A DNA stretch of 64,000 nucleotides from Bacillota bacterium (lineage in GTDB: Bacteria; Bacillota; Clostridia; Acetivibrionales; DTU013), in assembly GCA_023418915.1 (NCBI GenBank), contig JAEZYU010000014.1:1-64000 (forward strand), read 5' to 3'. This document shows, in pieces, positions 36,891 through 45,605 of this stretch; position 1 is the stretch's first letter, and every line of letters begins with the position of its first letter. Under the pieces are notes generated by a model that saw only the letters and a list, made by a program, of their open reading frames with translations, ran no database searches and was not told the origin of the DNA. The position numbers were made by a program, and so were the translations under genes.

Positions 36891-37523
36891 TTAATCACCG
36901 TCGTTGTATTCACTGCCGAGGATATCAAGTATTTGCCTCATGGCGTTTCCCCGGTGGCTTATGCTGTTTTTCAGATCAGCATCTATCTGTGCTATTGTCT
37001 GCCCCAGCTCCGGCACATACAATAACGGATCATAACCGAATCCTTTGTTTCCGGCCGGCTCAGTTGCTATATAACCTTCGCATGTGCCCCGTACTATATT
37101 TTCCCTGCCATCGGGAAAAATAACAGCTATTGCACATACGAATCTTGCAGTTCTTTTGTCTGCAGGAATGTCGGAAAGAGCCCTGAGCAGCTTTTTATTT
37201 TTATCGTCATCGCTGGCTCCCTCTCCGGCATATCTCGCAGAATAGACACCAGGCGCTCCTCCGAGACAGTCGACCTCAAGACCCGAGTCATCAGCGATCA
37301 CTGTTTCACCGGTCACGTTCCAGACTTCTCTGGCTTTGATCAATGCGTTTTCCTCGAAGGTAGCACCGTTTTCTTCAATTTCATCTGTTATCCCAGCTTC
37401 AGCCATCGTAAGGACATCGTAAGGCAGCCCTGAAAGCAGCTGTTTTAATTCTTCCAGCTTGCCCATGTTTTTTGTGGCTGCTATTATTTTCCTCCGTACC
37501 TTAGCTGTAGACTTTTTATTCAT
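36891..37523 (-). CDS. rdgB: XTP/dITP diphosphatase (RdgB/HAM1)
   Basis: A 210-residue protein after AGAGGTT. It carries ATKNMGKLEELKQLLSG, the substrate loop FEENALIKARE, IADDSGLEVDCLGGAPGVYS, and the GNKGFGYDPLLYVPE signature. It removes non-canonical purine nucleotides such as XTP and dITP from the pool. The N-terminus is extended by ~12 basic residues. It lies 5 bases after gerM, so the two are co-translated. The RNase PH gene that usually sits between gerM and this gene is absent. Confidence 0.94.
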   Translation of the reverse strand: MNKKSTAKVRRKIIAATKNMGKLEELKQLLSGLPYDVLTMAEAGITDEIEENGATFEENALIKAREVWNVTGETVIADDSGLEVDCLGGAPGVYSARYAGEGASDDDKNKKLLRALSDIPADKRTARFVCAIAVIFPDGRENIVRGTCEGYIATEPAGNKGFGYDPLLYVPELGQTIAQIDADLKNSISHRGNAMRQILDILGSEYNDGD

Positions 37524-37528
37524 TTTGC

Positions 37529-39007
37529 TTAACCTCTATCCATTACATCATTGATGGTCACAGGTATTGCCAGGCCTGCCGATACATTTGTGCCTTCCGG
37601 CAGTTTGGCACTGTGTCCCTCCACCATAATACTAATTTTTCTTATGCCATCACATTGCCTCAATGTATAGGCAAGCTGTTTCAAAATAGCATCCTCCCTT
37701 GATTTGCCTGTGTAGTTCAGAAACTCACCGCTGAAATCAAGGATCAAAACTCCGTTTTTCACATAGCTGTCCTTAAGATATACGCCTTCGGGCATTTCCG
37801 AATATATGCCGCCTATTGGTTCGACAGACAGCAGCTGCCTTACCAGCGATTCAGGCAAGAGGTCGGTTTCTTCACTGTCAACTTCCAAAGAAACAGGTAC
37901 AGGATAAGTAAAGCCGTCATTTGCCTGTTTCATGTAATAAACATCCACCTTATCCTTCCCAGCTGACAACGATGACAAGTCGGCGTTTATCATCAGATCC
38001 TCCCTGCCGATTGCTGCGGATAAGTCTGTGCCATATTTGAGCAGGCCCTGAGTATGGCCATTGATAAGTATCTTCACCTTGTCAATGGTGTCAAACTCTG
38101 TGAGAGTATATACTACTGCGGCTACTATATTCCTCTCAGAATATGCCGTGCCGTAATTGAGCAGATTTCTGCTGAAATCGATCACAGCTGTCCCATCCCT
38201 GACATCTATCCCCAATATTCTAGTATCTTCCGGTATTATCGGATAGACACCGTAATAAGCAGCTTCCTCCCTTGTTATAGGGCTGTCGATGGCAAGGCTG
38301 ACCGCTGCCCTTGCTATACCAAGCTGCGGTTGTATCCATCTTGTCATAGGAACGATACAGCCGTCATCATCCTGATAATAGACCGTTACAGGTCTTCTGG
38401 GCTCGGAGAAGGAGTCAGCCGGCGCTTTTTGCGCTGCCAGAACCCCGGTTCCGGACGGCCAGGCACTGTTTGAACCGCCTGTGTTTCCTTCATTGTTCGA
38501 TATCGCACCATCGTATCCGGTATTGCTGTCGTATCCGTCATATTCAGATGAAGCAGCGTTTGCATAAGGATCCAAAACTTCTCCTGCAGGGTTAATATGG
38601 CCGGTCTGATCATCCATGTTTGCACCGGCTGCAGCTGTTGTATCTCCGGCGCCTTCCGGCACATTATAGCCTGAACTGTTGTCTGTGTAAGCAGAACCGG
38701 CTATGCCGTCAGTATCTTCTTCAAAAACTGACCCTGCCACGCTGGTATCGTTGTTATCATCGCCGTCAGATACACTACCGCCCTGTGTTGTATCGGATAC
38801 ATTACCACCCGTGCTTCCATTTACTGCGCCATTGTCTGCGGTTTTGCCCCCATTGCCTGCAGTATTCTGATCAAATTCAATCATATCGAGGCTGTCGGAT
38901 TTGTCCGACGGCTTTTCGGAAGACTTACCGAAAAACGGTATTGAGCATCCTGTAAGGATCATTGCTGTGATCTGTATGGCGAGAAAAAAAGCTAAAAACC
39001 TTTTCAT
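37529..39007 (-). CDS. gerM: GerM-like lipoprotein with two GerMN domains
   Basis: A 492-residue lipoprotein (lipobox MILTGCSIPF) after AGGAGG. A long Gly/Asn/Asp/Ser region (~35-190) precedes two GerMN domains. The first contains DVRDGTAVIDFSRNLLNYG and the second ILDFSGEFLNYTGKSREDA, each ending with an ILINGHT or IMVEGHS element. GerM works in spore germination and sporulation peptidoglycan assembly in Bacillus. The linker is much longer than usual. It is preceded on the strand by an AMIN amidase gene, which fits a cell-wall module. Confidence 0.9.
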   Translation of the reverse strand: MKRFLAFFLAIQITAMILTGCSIPFFGKSSEKPSDKSDSLDMIEFDQNTAGNGGKTADNGAVNGSTGGNVSDTTQGGSVSDGDDNNDTSVAGSVFEEDTDGIAGSAYTDNSSGYNVPEGAGDTTAAAGANMDDQTGHINPAGEVLDPYANAASSEYDGYDSNTGYDGAISNNEGNTGGSNSAWPSGTGVLAAQKAPADSFSEPRRPVTVYYQDDDGCIVPMTRWIQPQLGIARAAVSLAIDSPITREEAAYYGVYPIIPEDTRILGIDVRDGTAVIDFSRNLLNYGTAYSERNIVAAVVYTLTEFDTIDKVKILINGHTQGLLKYGTDLSAAIGREDLMINADLSSLSAGKDKVDVYYMKQANDGFTYPVPVSLEVDSEETDLLPESLVRQLLSVEPIGGIYSEMPEGVYLKDSYVKNGVLILDFSGEFLNYTGKSREDAILKQLAYTLRQCDGIRKISIMVEGHSAKLPEGTNVSAGLAIPVTINDVMDRG

Positions 39008-39259
39008 AGTGTCCCTCCTGTTAATAAAAACATTACATGGAGATTATGGACAACTTAGAGAGGTTTTAGTATTTCCCACAACTAGTCACATTCTTTATTC
39101 ATTTTTCAAGCATCATATTTATCCCACAAAAACCTTTTAAATAATGTTATCACACGGGTGAGGCAAAAAAAATCAGTAGAATTCATAAATTCCACTGTAC
39201 TTTTTTATCGAAAATTATATAATTTATTTTATCTATATAAGTCAGATTTCTATTTCGAA

Positions 39260-40615
39260 TCACCCGATCTTATTCAATGCCTTTACTACTGAGCTGTATA
39301 ATGACTGAGCTGCCTTCTGCCTGTACGACTCCTTCTGGAGGTTTGCCCTGTCTGTACTGTTCGACACAAAAGCAATTTCAGCGATGGCCGCCGGCATATA
39401 TGTTTCCCTCAAAACAATCAGGTCTGGTCTGGACCTGACATTCAAGTCCTTGTTATTCAACGTTACCAATAGATCCTGCTGAATGATCTTCGCAAGCTCT
39501 CTTCCTGTAAAGCCTTTCTTTGTGGACGGGTAAAAAAGTGTCATTATCCCTTTTATGTCTTTTGAGCCTGCAGCATTATTGTGAATGCTGATAAACAGTT
39601 CTGCGCCAAGCATATTGGCAATGTATGCCCTCTCATAATTATCGACATTCGAATCATCCGATCTGATCATGTATGTGTCGATGCCTTTACCTTCCAGTAA
39701 TGCATCCAGGCGCTTTGCTATATCAAGGTTCAGATCCTTCTCATACAGCTTTCCAAAGTAAGCTCCCGTGGCTGTACCACCATGGCCTGCATCGATCAGA
39801 ACAAGTTTCCGATCCACATCAGAGGCTTTCGCTACTGTTATCGCTGTATTGCCTGAATCTCGTGTGTATATTAAATATTTGTTTCTGGACTGCCCTCTAA
39901 AAATCATAGATGTTGTTCCATTCCAATTTTTCCTCACTTCAAATGATTTGAGATATTCATCGTCGATATCGAGGAATCCCTCTTCTAAATCTGCATTTTT
40001 TGAAGGAAAGGTCACTGTGTATACTGTTCCGGACTTGTCTAAGGAGGCGGTGTAAAGCGGCTTTAAATTTTTGGTGCCATTGGTGAGATTTGCTTTTTTT
40101 ATCTCAAAGTATACTCTGTCGTCATTATTGTTGTAGGTGATGTTCTTCAGACTATATCCGTTACCAGGCTTAGGGGTATCTTTATCCTGCCTGCCAGGCG
40201 TTTTACTTTCATATACAAGGACTGTCAGACCGTTATCGGTTTCTTCCACCGAATAGTCATAGCCCGCTCTCATATCAAGTAAGACTCTTGCATTATCGCC
40301 ATTGAACTGTGCATATCTGACTCTTTTTACATATCTGCCGCCCGCTTGCATCATACTTACTCTTTTAGGTGTCTTTATGTTTTTCAGATCGATCACGATC
40401 CTCAGCGGATCTGTAAGCTCCATTGCTTCATAATCAGAAAACTCTGTTGCAGTGATGCTTATTTTCTCATATTCTGCTTCTTCATTGTAACTGATTTCGC
40501 CGAGCATGCCCACCTCATTTACAGCAGGCGTACTGTTTTGCGCATAGACGGTCAGACCTCCGGTGAATGTGATGGTAGAAATGATTGTCAGGAACACTGC
40601 AAGAAATTTTTTCAT
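39260..40615 (-). CDS. N-acetylmuramoyl-L-alanine amidase with AMIN domain
   Basis: A 451-residue secreted protein (signal FLAVFLTIISTITFTGGLTV) after CGAGGGG. One AMIN domain (~40-130, ELTDPLRIVIDLKNIKTPK) and a spacer precede the Amidase_3 domain (~270-450). Zinc ligands lie in LIDAGHGGTATGA, YEKDLNLDIA and FISIHNNAAG, and the catalytic Glu in PAAIAEIAFVSN. It cleaves the bond between muramic acid and L-alanine. AMIN domains target such enzymes to septa or glycans. Upstream is about 190 bases of intergenic sequence without other features. Confidence 0.92.
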   Translation of the reverse strand: MKKFLAVFLTIISTITFTGGLTVYAQNSTPAVNEVGMLGEISYNEEAEYEKISITATEFSDYEAMELTDPLRIVIDLKNIKTPKRVSMMQAGGRYVKRVRYAQFNGDNARVLLDMRAGYDYSVEETDNGLTVLVYESKTPGRQDKDTPKPGNGYSLKNITYNNNDDRVYFEIKKANLTNGTKNLKPLYTASLDKSGTVYTVTFPSKNADLEEGFLDIDDEYLKSFEVRKNWNGTTSMIFRGQSRNKYLIYTRDSGNTAITVAKASDVDRKLVLIDAGHGGTATGAYFGKLYEKDLNLDIAKRLDALLEGKGIDTYMIRSDDSNVDNYERAYIANMLGAELFISIHNNAAGSKDIKGIMTLFYPSTKKGFTGRELAKIIQQDLLVTLNNKDLNVRSRPDLIVLRETYMPAAIAEIAFVSNSTDRANLQKESYRQKAAQSLYSSVVKALNKIG

Positions 40616-40806
40616 AATGACCCCTCGTTCGAATTTTCGTTAGTTTTGCTGCCTGGATCAGCAGACACAGAATGTTAACCTTATAAAATAACCTGTATAT
40701 AGGTTAACATAATATCCGACAAGTTTGGGCATTTTTCCACAATATTAATCTTTATTTAACTAAATTGTAATATTAGTGAACAGCAGATCTTATGCAGACT
40801 CACAGG

Positions 40807-41271
40807 TTAATACGCTGCAGATTCTTCGAGAACTACTTTATCTCCATCAATATAAATAAAGTAATCCATAGGAATAGCCGGTCCACCTCCATCATCGTGA
40901 AGGTAGATCTGCTTTCTGACCATGTCTTTATCAGCCTTTTCGATTATTTGGGGATCAAGAAGAGGTCTTAACGAATAGATTGTTTTGCTGTATACTTTCT
41001 TACCATCCAAATATAGCTTAATCTTATTTGAGTGGTATTCCGCATCGCAGGTATTTGGGATGTAATGAAAACTATATTGGTTTACCAACTTAATACTCTC
41101 TTTTTCACCATCTGCATCCATATCCTCAACAAATTCATACGCTTTTTCACCTTCGGCACCTTTTACATATGGTGAGCCTATTTGCTTCAATATACAAATG
41201 CCTGCTAATAATAAAATGATAATTACAGAAAAAAAGATGATTACCACTCTGATTATTTTATTCTTTTTCAT
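40807..41271 (-). CDS. Single-pass membrane protein of unknown function
   Basis: A 154-residue protein. ATG 41271 was chosen for its GGAGG site. A basic start (MKKNKIIR) leads into a helix (VVIIFFSVIIILLLAGICIL), so the rest is outside the cell. EFVEDMDADGEKESIKLVNQ resembles a calcium-binding FG-GAP-type strand. LHDDGGGPAIPMDYFIYIDG near the end is not recognised. It lies between the amidase and ruvB genes. No family could be assigned. Confidence 0.6.
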   Translation of the reverse strand: MKKNKIIRVVIIFFSVIIILLLAGICILKQIGSPYVKGAEGEKAYEFVEDMDADGEKESIKLVNQYSFHYIPNTCDAEYHSNKIKLYLDGKKVYSKTIYSLRPLLDPQIIEKADKDMVRKQIYLHDDGGGPAIPMDYFIYIDGDKVVLEESAAY

Positions 41272-41453
41272 AAACAATAACCTCCACATGCTGCTATTTG
41301 AGGTCGTTGCTTCATTCAAATGTACGCCATAGAAAAACTCTATAAACATTGCCTAAGCAGCATTGATTCTTTGGAAGTACAATGACAGTATACATCGTCT
41401 TTACCCGAACAGTAATTTCCAAACCACTCTCATAACGGATAATACAACGGGGC

Positions 41454-42485
41454 TCAGTCGAGCTTGATCTCCTCCTGCTCATACCAGTCGCCCTTCATTT
41501 TCATACCAAGATGATCATAAGCAAGCTTTGTGGTCATCCTGCCTCTCGGTGTCTTGTTGATGAAACCGAGCTGCAGAAGATATGGCTCATAGACATCCTC
41601 TATCGTATCGGGTTCCTCTCCGATGCAGGCTGCAAGAGTATCAAGACCTACCGGCCCGCCTGCAAATTTCTCAATGATGCTTGTGAGCATATTCCTGTCT
41701 GTACTGTCGAGACCGATAGCATCTACTTCAAGGGCGTTGAGTGCCATATATGCCGTATCTTTATCGATAACGCCGGCGGCTTTTACCTGAGCGAAATCAC
41801 GTACTCTCTTTAAAAGCCTGTTCGCTATTCTTGGCGTTCCTCTTGATCTTTTTGCGATCTCTGCCGCACCCCTGTCATCAATCTCTATGTTCAATATAGA
41901 CGCAGAACGCTTTACAATAAGACTTAGTTCATCATTATTATACATTTCAAGGCGATTGATAACACCAAACCTGTCCCGCAGCGGCGATGTCAGCAACCCT
42001 GCTCTTGTGGTGGCTCCCACAAGAGTGAATTTGGGCAGATCGAGCCTGATGGAACGTGCGCTCGGTCCCTTGCCTATGATTATATCCAGCGCATAGTCCT
42101 CCATGGCAGGATAAAGGATCTCTTCGACACTCCTGTTCAAACGGTGTATCTCATCAATGAACAAGACATCGAAGCTTCCCAGATTAGTGAGTATGGCAGC
42201 CAGATCGCCAGGCTTCTCAATGGCAGGGCCGGAGGTTATTCGAAGGTTCACCCCGAGCTCCGAGGCTATGATCCCGGCCAGTGTAGTCTTGCCCAATCCG
42301 GGCGGGCCGTAGAGCAGCACATGGTCCAGTGCTTCGTTGCGCCTTTTAGCAGCTTCTATAAAAACCTTCAGATTTTCCTTGACCTTTGTCTGCCCAATAT
42401 ACTCATTCAGCCTTCTCGGCCGCAGACTGGTTTCATCGATATCCTCGCCGACGGCGTTCGCCTCAATCAGTCTTTCTTCGTCCAT
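41454..42485 (-). CDS. ruvB: Holliday junction branch-migration helicase RuvB
   Basis: A 343-residue protein. The ATG at 42485 follows GGGGGAAGG. LLYGPPGLGKTTLAGIIAS (Walker A), VLFIDEIHRLNRSVEEILYP (Walker B and RuvA contact) and LVGATTRAGLLTSPLRDRFG (sensor) are complete, and the winged helix (VYEPYLLQLGFINKTPRGRM) closes the protein. Hexamers of RuvB pull DNA through RuvA-bound junctions. It is the last gene of the ruvC-ruvA-ruvB series, about 200 bases after ruvA. Confidence 0.97.
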   Translation of the reverse strand: MDEERLIEANAVGEDIDETSLRPRRLNEYIGQTKVKENLKVFIEAAKRRNEALDHVLLYGPPGLGKTTLAGIIASELGVNLRITSGPAIEKPGDLAAILTNLGSFDVLFIDEIHRLNRSVEEILYPAMEDYALDIIIGKGPSARSIRLDLPKFTLVGATTRAGLLTSPLRDRFGVINRLEMYNNDELSLIVKRSASILNIEIDDRGAAEIAKRSRGTPRIANRLLKRVRDFAQVKAAGVIDKDTAYMALNALEVDAIGLDSTDRNMLTSIIEKFAGGPVGLDTLAACIGEEPDTIEDVYEPYLLQLGFINKTPRGRMTTKLAYDHLGMKMKGDWYEQEEIKLD

Positions 42486-42684
42486 TATCCTTCCCCCGTA
42501 ATCGTGTCTGATATGATCCATTCAAGCATACACACTTTCATATATGCCTGTGATTATTCTTCTCTCGGCCTTTACTCATATATCTTTGCTCATAGCCTTG
42601 TTCATATGTCTTTACTTAATATCTTTGCTCATGTGCCTTCGTCCATATGTCCTTGTTCAGCCTCGAACAAGCATCAGGCACTGC

Positions 42685-43290
42685 CTATCTCACAAGTCCC
42701 TTCAGAGCATTCCTGATGATCGTTTCAAGGTCCAGATCATCCGAATATACAGCAGCTACCGCCTTACTTGCTTCCACCTGTGAGTAACCAAGTACCATCA
42801 GAGCGCTGATGGCTTCTGATGTCCTGGAGCCTTCCTTCTCTGCTGAAGCGATATCCAATGCCGCTCCTGTATTAACGGCAAGCTGTTCCTTTTTGATCTT
42901 GTCCTTGAGCTCCAATATTATCCTTTGAGCCATTTTTGCGCCTACGCCTTGCGCTCTGGTCAGCGTCTTTGCATCATCTGTGATAACGGCAAGGCTGAAT
43001 TTGGAGGGTGAAACAGCAGATAAAAGCGACAATGCGACTTTGGGACCCACCCCCGAGACACTGAGCAGCAATTCGAATGCTGACAATTCTTCATGTGTGG
43101 CAAAGCCGTACAGGCTCATTGCATCCTCTCTCACGTGCAGATGCGTGTATGCCTTGAATTCATTACCCGGCTGACCCGCCGCCTCTAGTGTTGTCAATGT
43201 AGTGAATATTCTGTAACCAATACCGCCCGCTTCAATGATTACATAGTCGTTTCCTCTTGATTCCAGCCTACCTTTTATGTATGCGTACAT
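42685..43290 (-). CDS. ruvA: Holliday junction-binding protein RuvA
   Basis: A 201-residue protein after GATGGAGG. It starts MYAYIKGRLESRGNDYVIIE (OB fold). LLLSVSGVGPKVALSLLSAV and ARAQGVGAKMAQRIILEL-like helix-hairpin-helix elements bind junction DNA, and the C-terminal domain (ISALMVLGYSQVEASKAVAA) contacts RuvB. The length is standard. Confidence 0.96.
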   Translation of the reverse strand: MYAYIKGRLESRGNDYVIIEAGGIGYRIFTTLTTLEAAGQPGNEFKAYTHLHVREDAMSLYGFATHEELSAFELLLSVSGVGPKVALSLLSAVSPSKFSLAVITDDAKTLTRAQGVGAKMAQRIILELKDKIKKEQLAVNTGAALDIASAEKEGSRTSEAISALMVLGYSQVEASKAVAAVYSDDLDLETIIRNALKGLVR

Positions 43291-43596
43291 ATTGCCTCCA
43301 TCGATCCCTCTTTAAATTTGCATATTTCATTTTTTGATAAAGCTTTCTTATTTTGGACTGATTCTATTATGCTTTTTATTCTTGAACTAAGGTGTCTATG
43401 CATTCTTAGTGATATTGATTTGGCCCTATCTACTACCCTATCTATACTCCATCTATCAGATACGCCACTTTACACTATCCATTTACTTCAGATAGTGTTT
43501 TGCACCGTTTTTCATAAGCTACTTTACACTATCATCAGATGCAGACTCATCGTCTGGCCATTATGCTTATCTGTATCGCTGTCTTCCTGTAATGGG
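43291..43596 (-). repeat. ruvC-ruvA spacer with GATAGTGTAAAGTA-type repeats
   Basis: About 300 bases without a gene. At 43491-43533 a 43-bp unit has 8-base inverted ends (GATAGTGT and ACACTATC). A second, partial copy of the motif (CCACTTTACACTATCC) is at 43465-43480. The same sequence with its extension TTTATGAAAA recurs at 63790-63814. Such short dispersed elements resemble solo inverted repeats of an insertion sequence. Confidence 0.6.
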
Positions 43597-44094
43597 TCAT
43601 CGCTGCCTGATGCCTATGCCTGACAGTTTGCATGAGTGACCGTGACATATGGCGATCGCCAGAGCGTCTGCCGTATCATCAGGCTTCGGTATCTCCGACA
43701 GATTCAGTATGACCTTCACCATTTGCTGCACCTGCACTTTTTCAGCCCGGCCGTAGCCAACTACCGCCTGCTTTACCTGCAGCGGTGTGTATTCGAATAC
43801 CTCTGTCCCGGATCTGGCGGCCGCAGTAAGTGCAATCCCTCTTCCATGAGCTGCCATTATGGCTGTTTTTATATTTTTATTGAAAAACAATTCTTCCACT
43901 GCTATCGCATCCGGCCTGAATGTTCGAATTATCTCGCCGAGCTCGTCATCAAGCTTCAAAAGCCTTTCGGCAAACGGCTCTCCGGCCTTCGTCAGCACCG
44001 CTCCGTACTCTATGGGCGAAAATTTGTTCCCCTCGTATTTTACTATACCATACCCCGTGATTGCAAATCCAGGATCAATCCCCATAATAATCAT
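43597..44094 (-). CDS. ruvC: Holliday junction endonuclease RuvC
   Basis: A 165-residue protein. ATG 44094 was chosen because AGGTGG precedes it; the frame is open for another 46 codons upstream but that part is non-coding. MGIDPGFAITGYGIVKYEG holds the first catalytic Asp, IAVEELFFNKNIKTA the Glu, and KPDDTADALAIAICHGH the last two Asp. It cuts junctions moved by RuvAB. It is divergent from argG, with the promoters in the shared 180-base gap. Confidence 0.95.
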   Translation of the reverse strand: MIIMGIDPGFAITGYGIVKYEGNKFSPIEYGAVLTKAGEPFAERLLKLDDELGEIIRTFRPDAIAVEELFFNKNIKTAIMAAHGRGIALTAAARSGTEVFEYTPLQVKQAVVGYGRAEKVQVQQMVKVILNLSEIPKPDDTADALAIAICHGHSCKLSGIGIRQR

Positions 44095-44126
44095 ATAAAA
44101 CCACCTGTGAATATTTATAATTCTTG

Positions 44127-44155
44127 TTGCATAATTATGCATAGTGTTGTATAAT
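44127..44155 (+). promoter_or_regulatory. argG promoter with overlapping ARG-box palindrome
   Basis: TTGCAT (44127-44132), a 17-base spacer, and TATAAT (44150-44155). The palindrome TGCATAATTATGCA (44128-44141) covers the -35 and fits the ArgR operator pattern, so ArgR with arginine would block polymerase. The ArgR link is inferred from pattern and gene context. Downstream, GCATGTTGATTTCT is tandemly repeated (44201-44232) in the leader. Confidence 0.65.
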
Positions 44156-44277
44156 CTTTGCAGGATGATTAAAATAATACTGTAAAGGATGTATAAAGCA
44201 GCATGTTGATTTCTGCATGTTGATTTCTGCATACATCACTACAGCTAATATTCTAGCATAGTTACGGAGGAATTGAC

Positions 44278-45489
44278 ATGAGCCAGAAGGAAAAAGTAGT
44301 ACTAGCCTATTCGGGTGGTTTGGACACATCCATCATCATACCATGGCTGAAAGAAAACTATGACTACGAGGTCATAGCAGTAGCCGGCGATGTGGGACAG
44401 GGCGAGGAGCTCTCACCGCTGAATGAAAAAGCGATAAAAACCGGTGCGAGTAAAATATATATCGAAGATCTCAAAGAGGAGTTCATAACCGATTTTATAT
44501 ACCCCACCATCAAGGCGCACGCAATATATGAAGGCAAATACCTGCTGGGCACATCCTTTGCAAGACCGGTCATAGCAAAGCGATTGGTGGAGATAGCTCT
44601 CAAGGAGGGTGCAACAGCCATTTGCCATGGTGCGACAGGAAAAGGAAACGATCAGGTCAGGTTTGAGCTGACCGTTAAGGCCCTGGCACCCCAGCTAAAA
44701 ATAATCGCTCCCTGGAGGATATGGGATATCAAATCCAGAGAAGACGCTATCGATTATGCACAGGCAAGGAACATACCGATCCCGGTATCGAAAAAGGACA
44801 ACTACAGTATGGACAGAAATCTCTGGCATCTGAGTCATGAGGGCTCAGACCTTGAGGATCCATGGAACGAGCCGCAGTACGACAAGCTGCTCAAGCTCAT
44901 GGTATCTCCAGAAAAAGCGCCTGACAAGCCGGCATATGTCGAGATATATTTCGAGGAGGGTATTCCGAAAAAAGTAAATGGGAAGGAATACTCACCGATT
45001 GAACTGATCGATGTTCTCAACAAACTGGGCGGCGAAAACGGCGTCGGCATCGTCGATATGGTAGAAAACAGGCTCGTGGGTATGAAGTCAAGAGGTGTTT
45101 ACGAAACACCCGGCGGAACCATACTTTACGCGGCTCACAGGGAACTCGAGCTGCTCTGCCTTGACAGAGATACACTGCATTACAAGGACATCATAGCCCA
45201 GAGGTTTGCAGAGCTGGTTTACTTCGGACAGTGGTATACTCCATTGAGAGAAGCATTGTCTGCATTTGTTGACAGCACACAGAAAACAGTGACCGGCACA
45301 GTGCGCATGAAGCTTTATAAAGGCAATTGTATGCCCGCAGGAGCCCAGTCTCCATATTCACTGTACAGCGAAGAGCTCTCCACATTCGGCAGAGATGAGG
45401 TTTACAACCAGAAGGACGCAGAAGGCTTCATAAATCTGTTTGGCCTGCCGATGAAGGTCAACGCACTGGTGATGAAGGACAAGAAATAA
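44278..45489 (+). CDS. argG: Argininosuccinate synthase
   Basis: A 403-residue protein after CGGAGG. LAYSGGLDTSIIIPWLKENY is the ATP loop. GATGKGNDQVRFELTVKAL binds aspartate and citrulline, and YSMDRNLWHLSHEGSDLEDP is a further signature. It condenses citrulline and aspartate. It is the first gene of argG-argH, separated from argH by a terminator hairpin, so argH may depend on readthrough or its own start. Confidence 0.97.
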   Translation: MSQKEKVVLAYSGGLDTSIIIPWLKENYDYEVIAVAGDVGQGEELSPLNEKAIKTGASKIYIEDLKEEFITDFIYPTIKAHAIYEGKYLLGTSFARPVIAKRLVEIALKEGATAICHGATGKGNDQVRFELTVKALAPQLKIIAPWRIWDIKSREDAIDYAQARNIPIPVSKKDNYSMDRNLWHLSHEGSDLEDPWNEPQYDKLLKLMVSPEKAPDKPAYVEIYFEEGIPKKVNGKEYSPIELIDVLNKLGGENGVGIVDMVENRLVGMKSRGVYETPGGTILYAAHRELELLCLDRDTLHYKDIIAQRFAELVYFGQWYTPLREALSAFVDSTQKTVTGTVRMKLYKGNCMPAGAQSPYSLYSEELSTFGRDEVYNQKDAEGFINLFGLPMKVNALVMKDKK

Positions 45490-45502
45490 CCGGATAAGCG
45501 GA

Positions 45503-45550
45503 TAAGCGAGTATTGTCACTGTCACAGGCAGCGGCAAGCTCGCTTTTTTG
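45503..45550 (+). terminator. Terminator-like hairpin between argG and argH
   Basis: AGCGAG and CTCGCT arms, with an inner TTGTC/GGCAA stem, are followed by a T run. The inner part has GTCACTGTCAC direct repeats. It may reduce argH expression relative to argG. Confidence 0.65.
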
Positions 45551-45605
45551 TAAACGATCTGTGGTTTGTTGTAAAATATAAAATAAAGAAAAAGAGGAAT
45601 GTTAT

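Noticed and set aside
43318..43623. 101-codon plus-strand ORF between ruvC and ruvA
   Set aside because: Leu/Cys/Ser-rich, without a ribosome site, and overlaps the end of ruvC and the GATAGTGT repeats.
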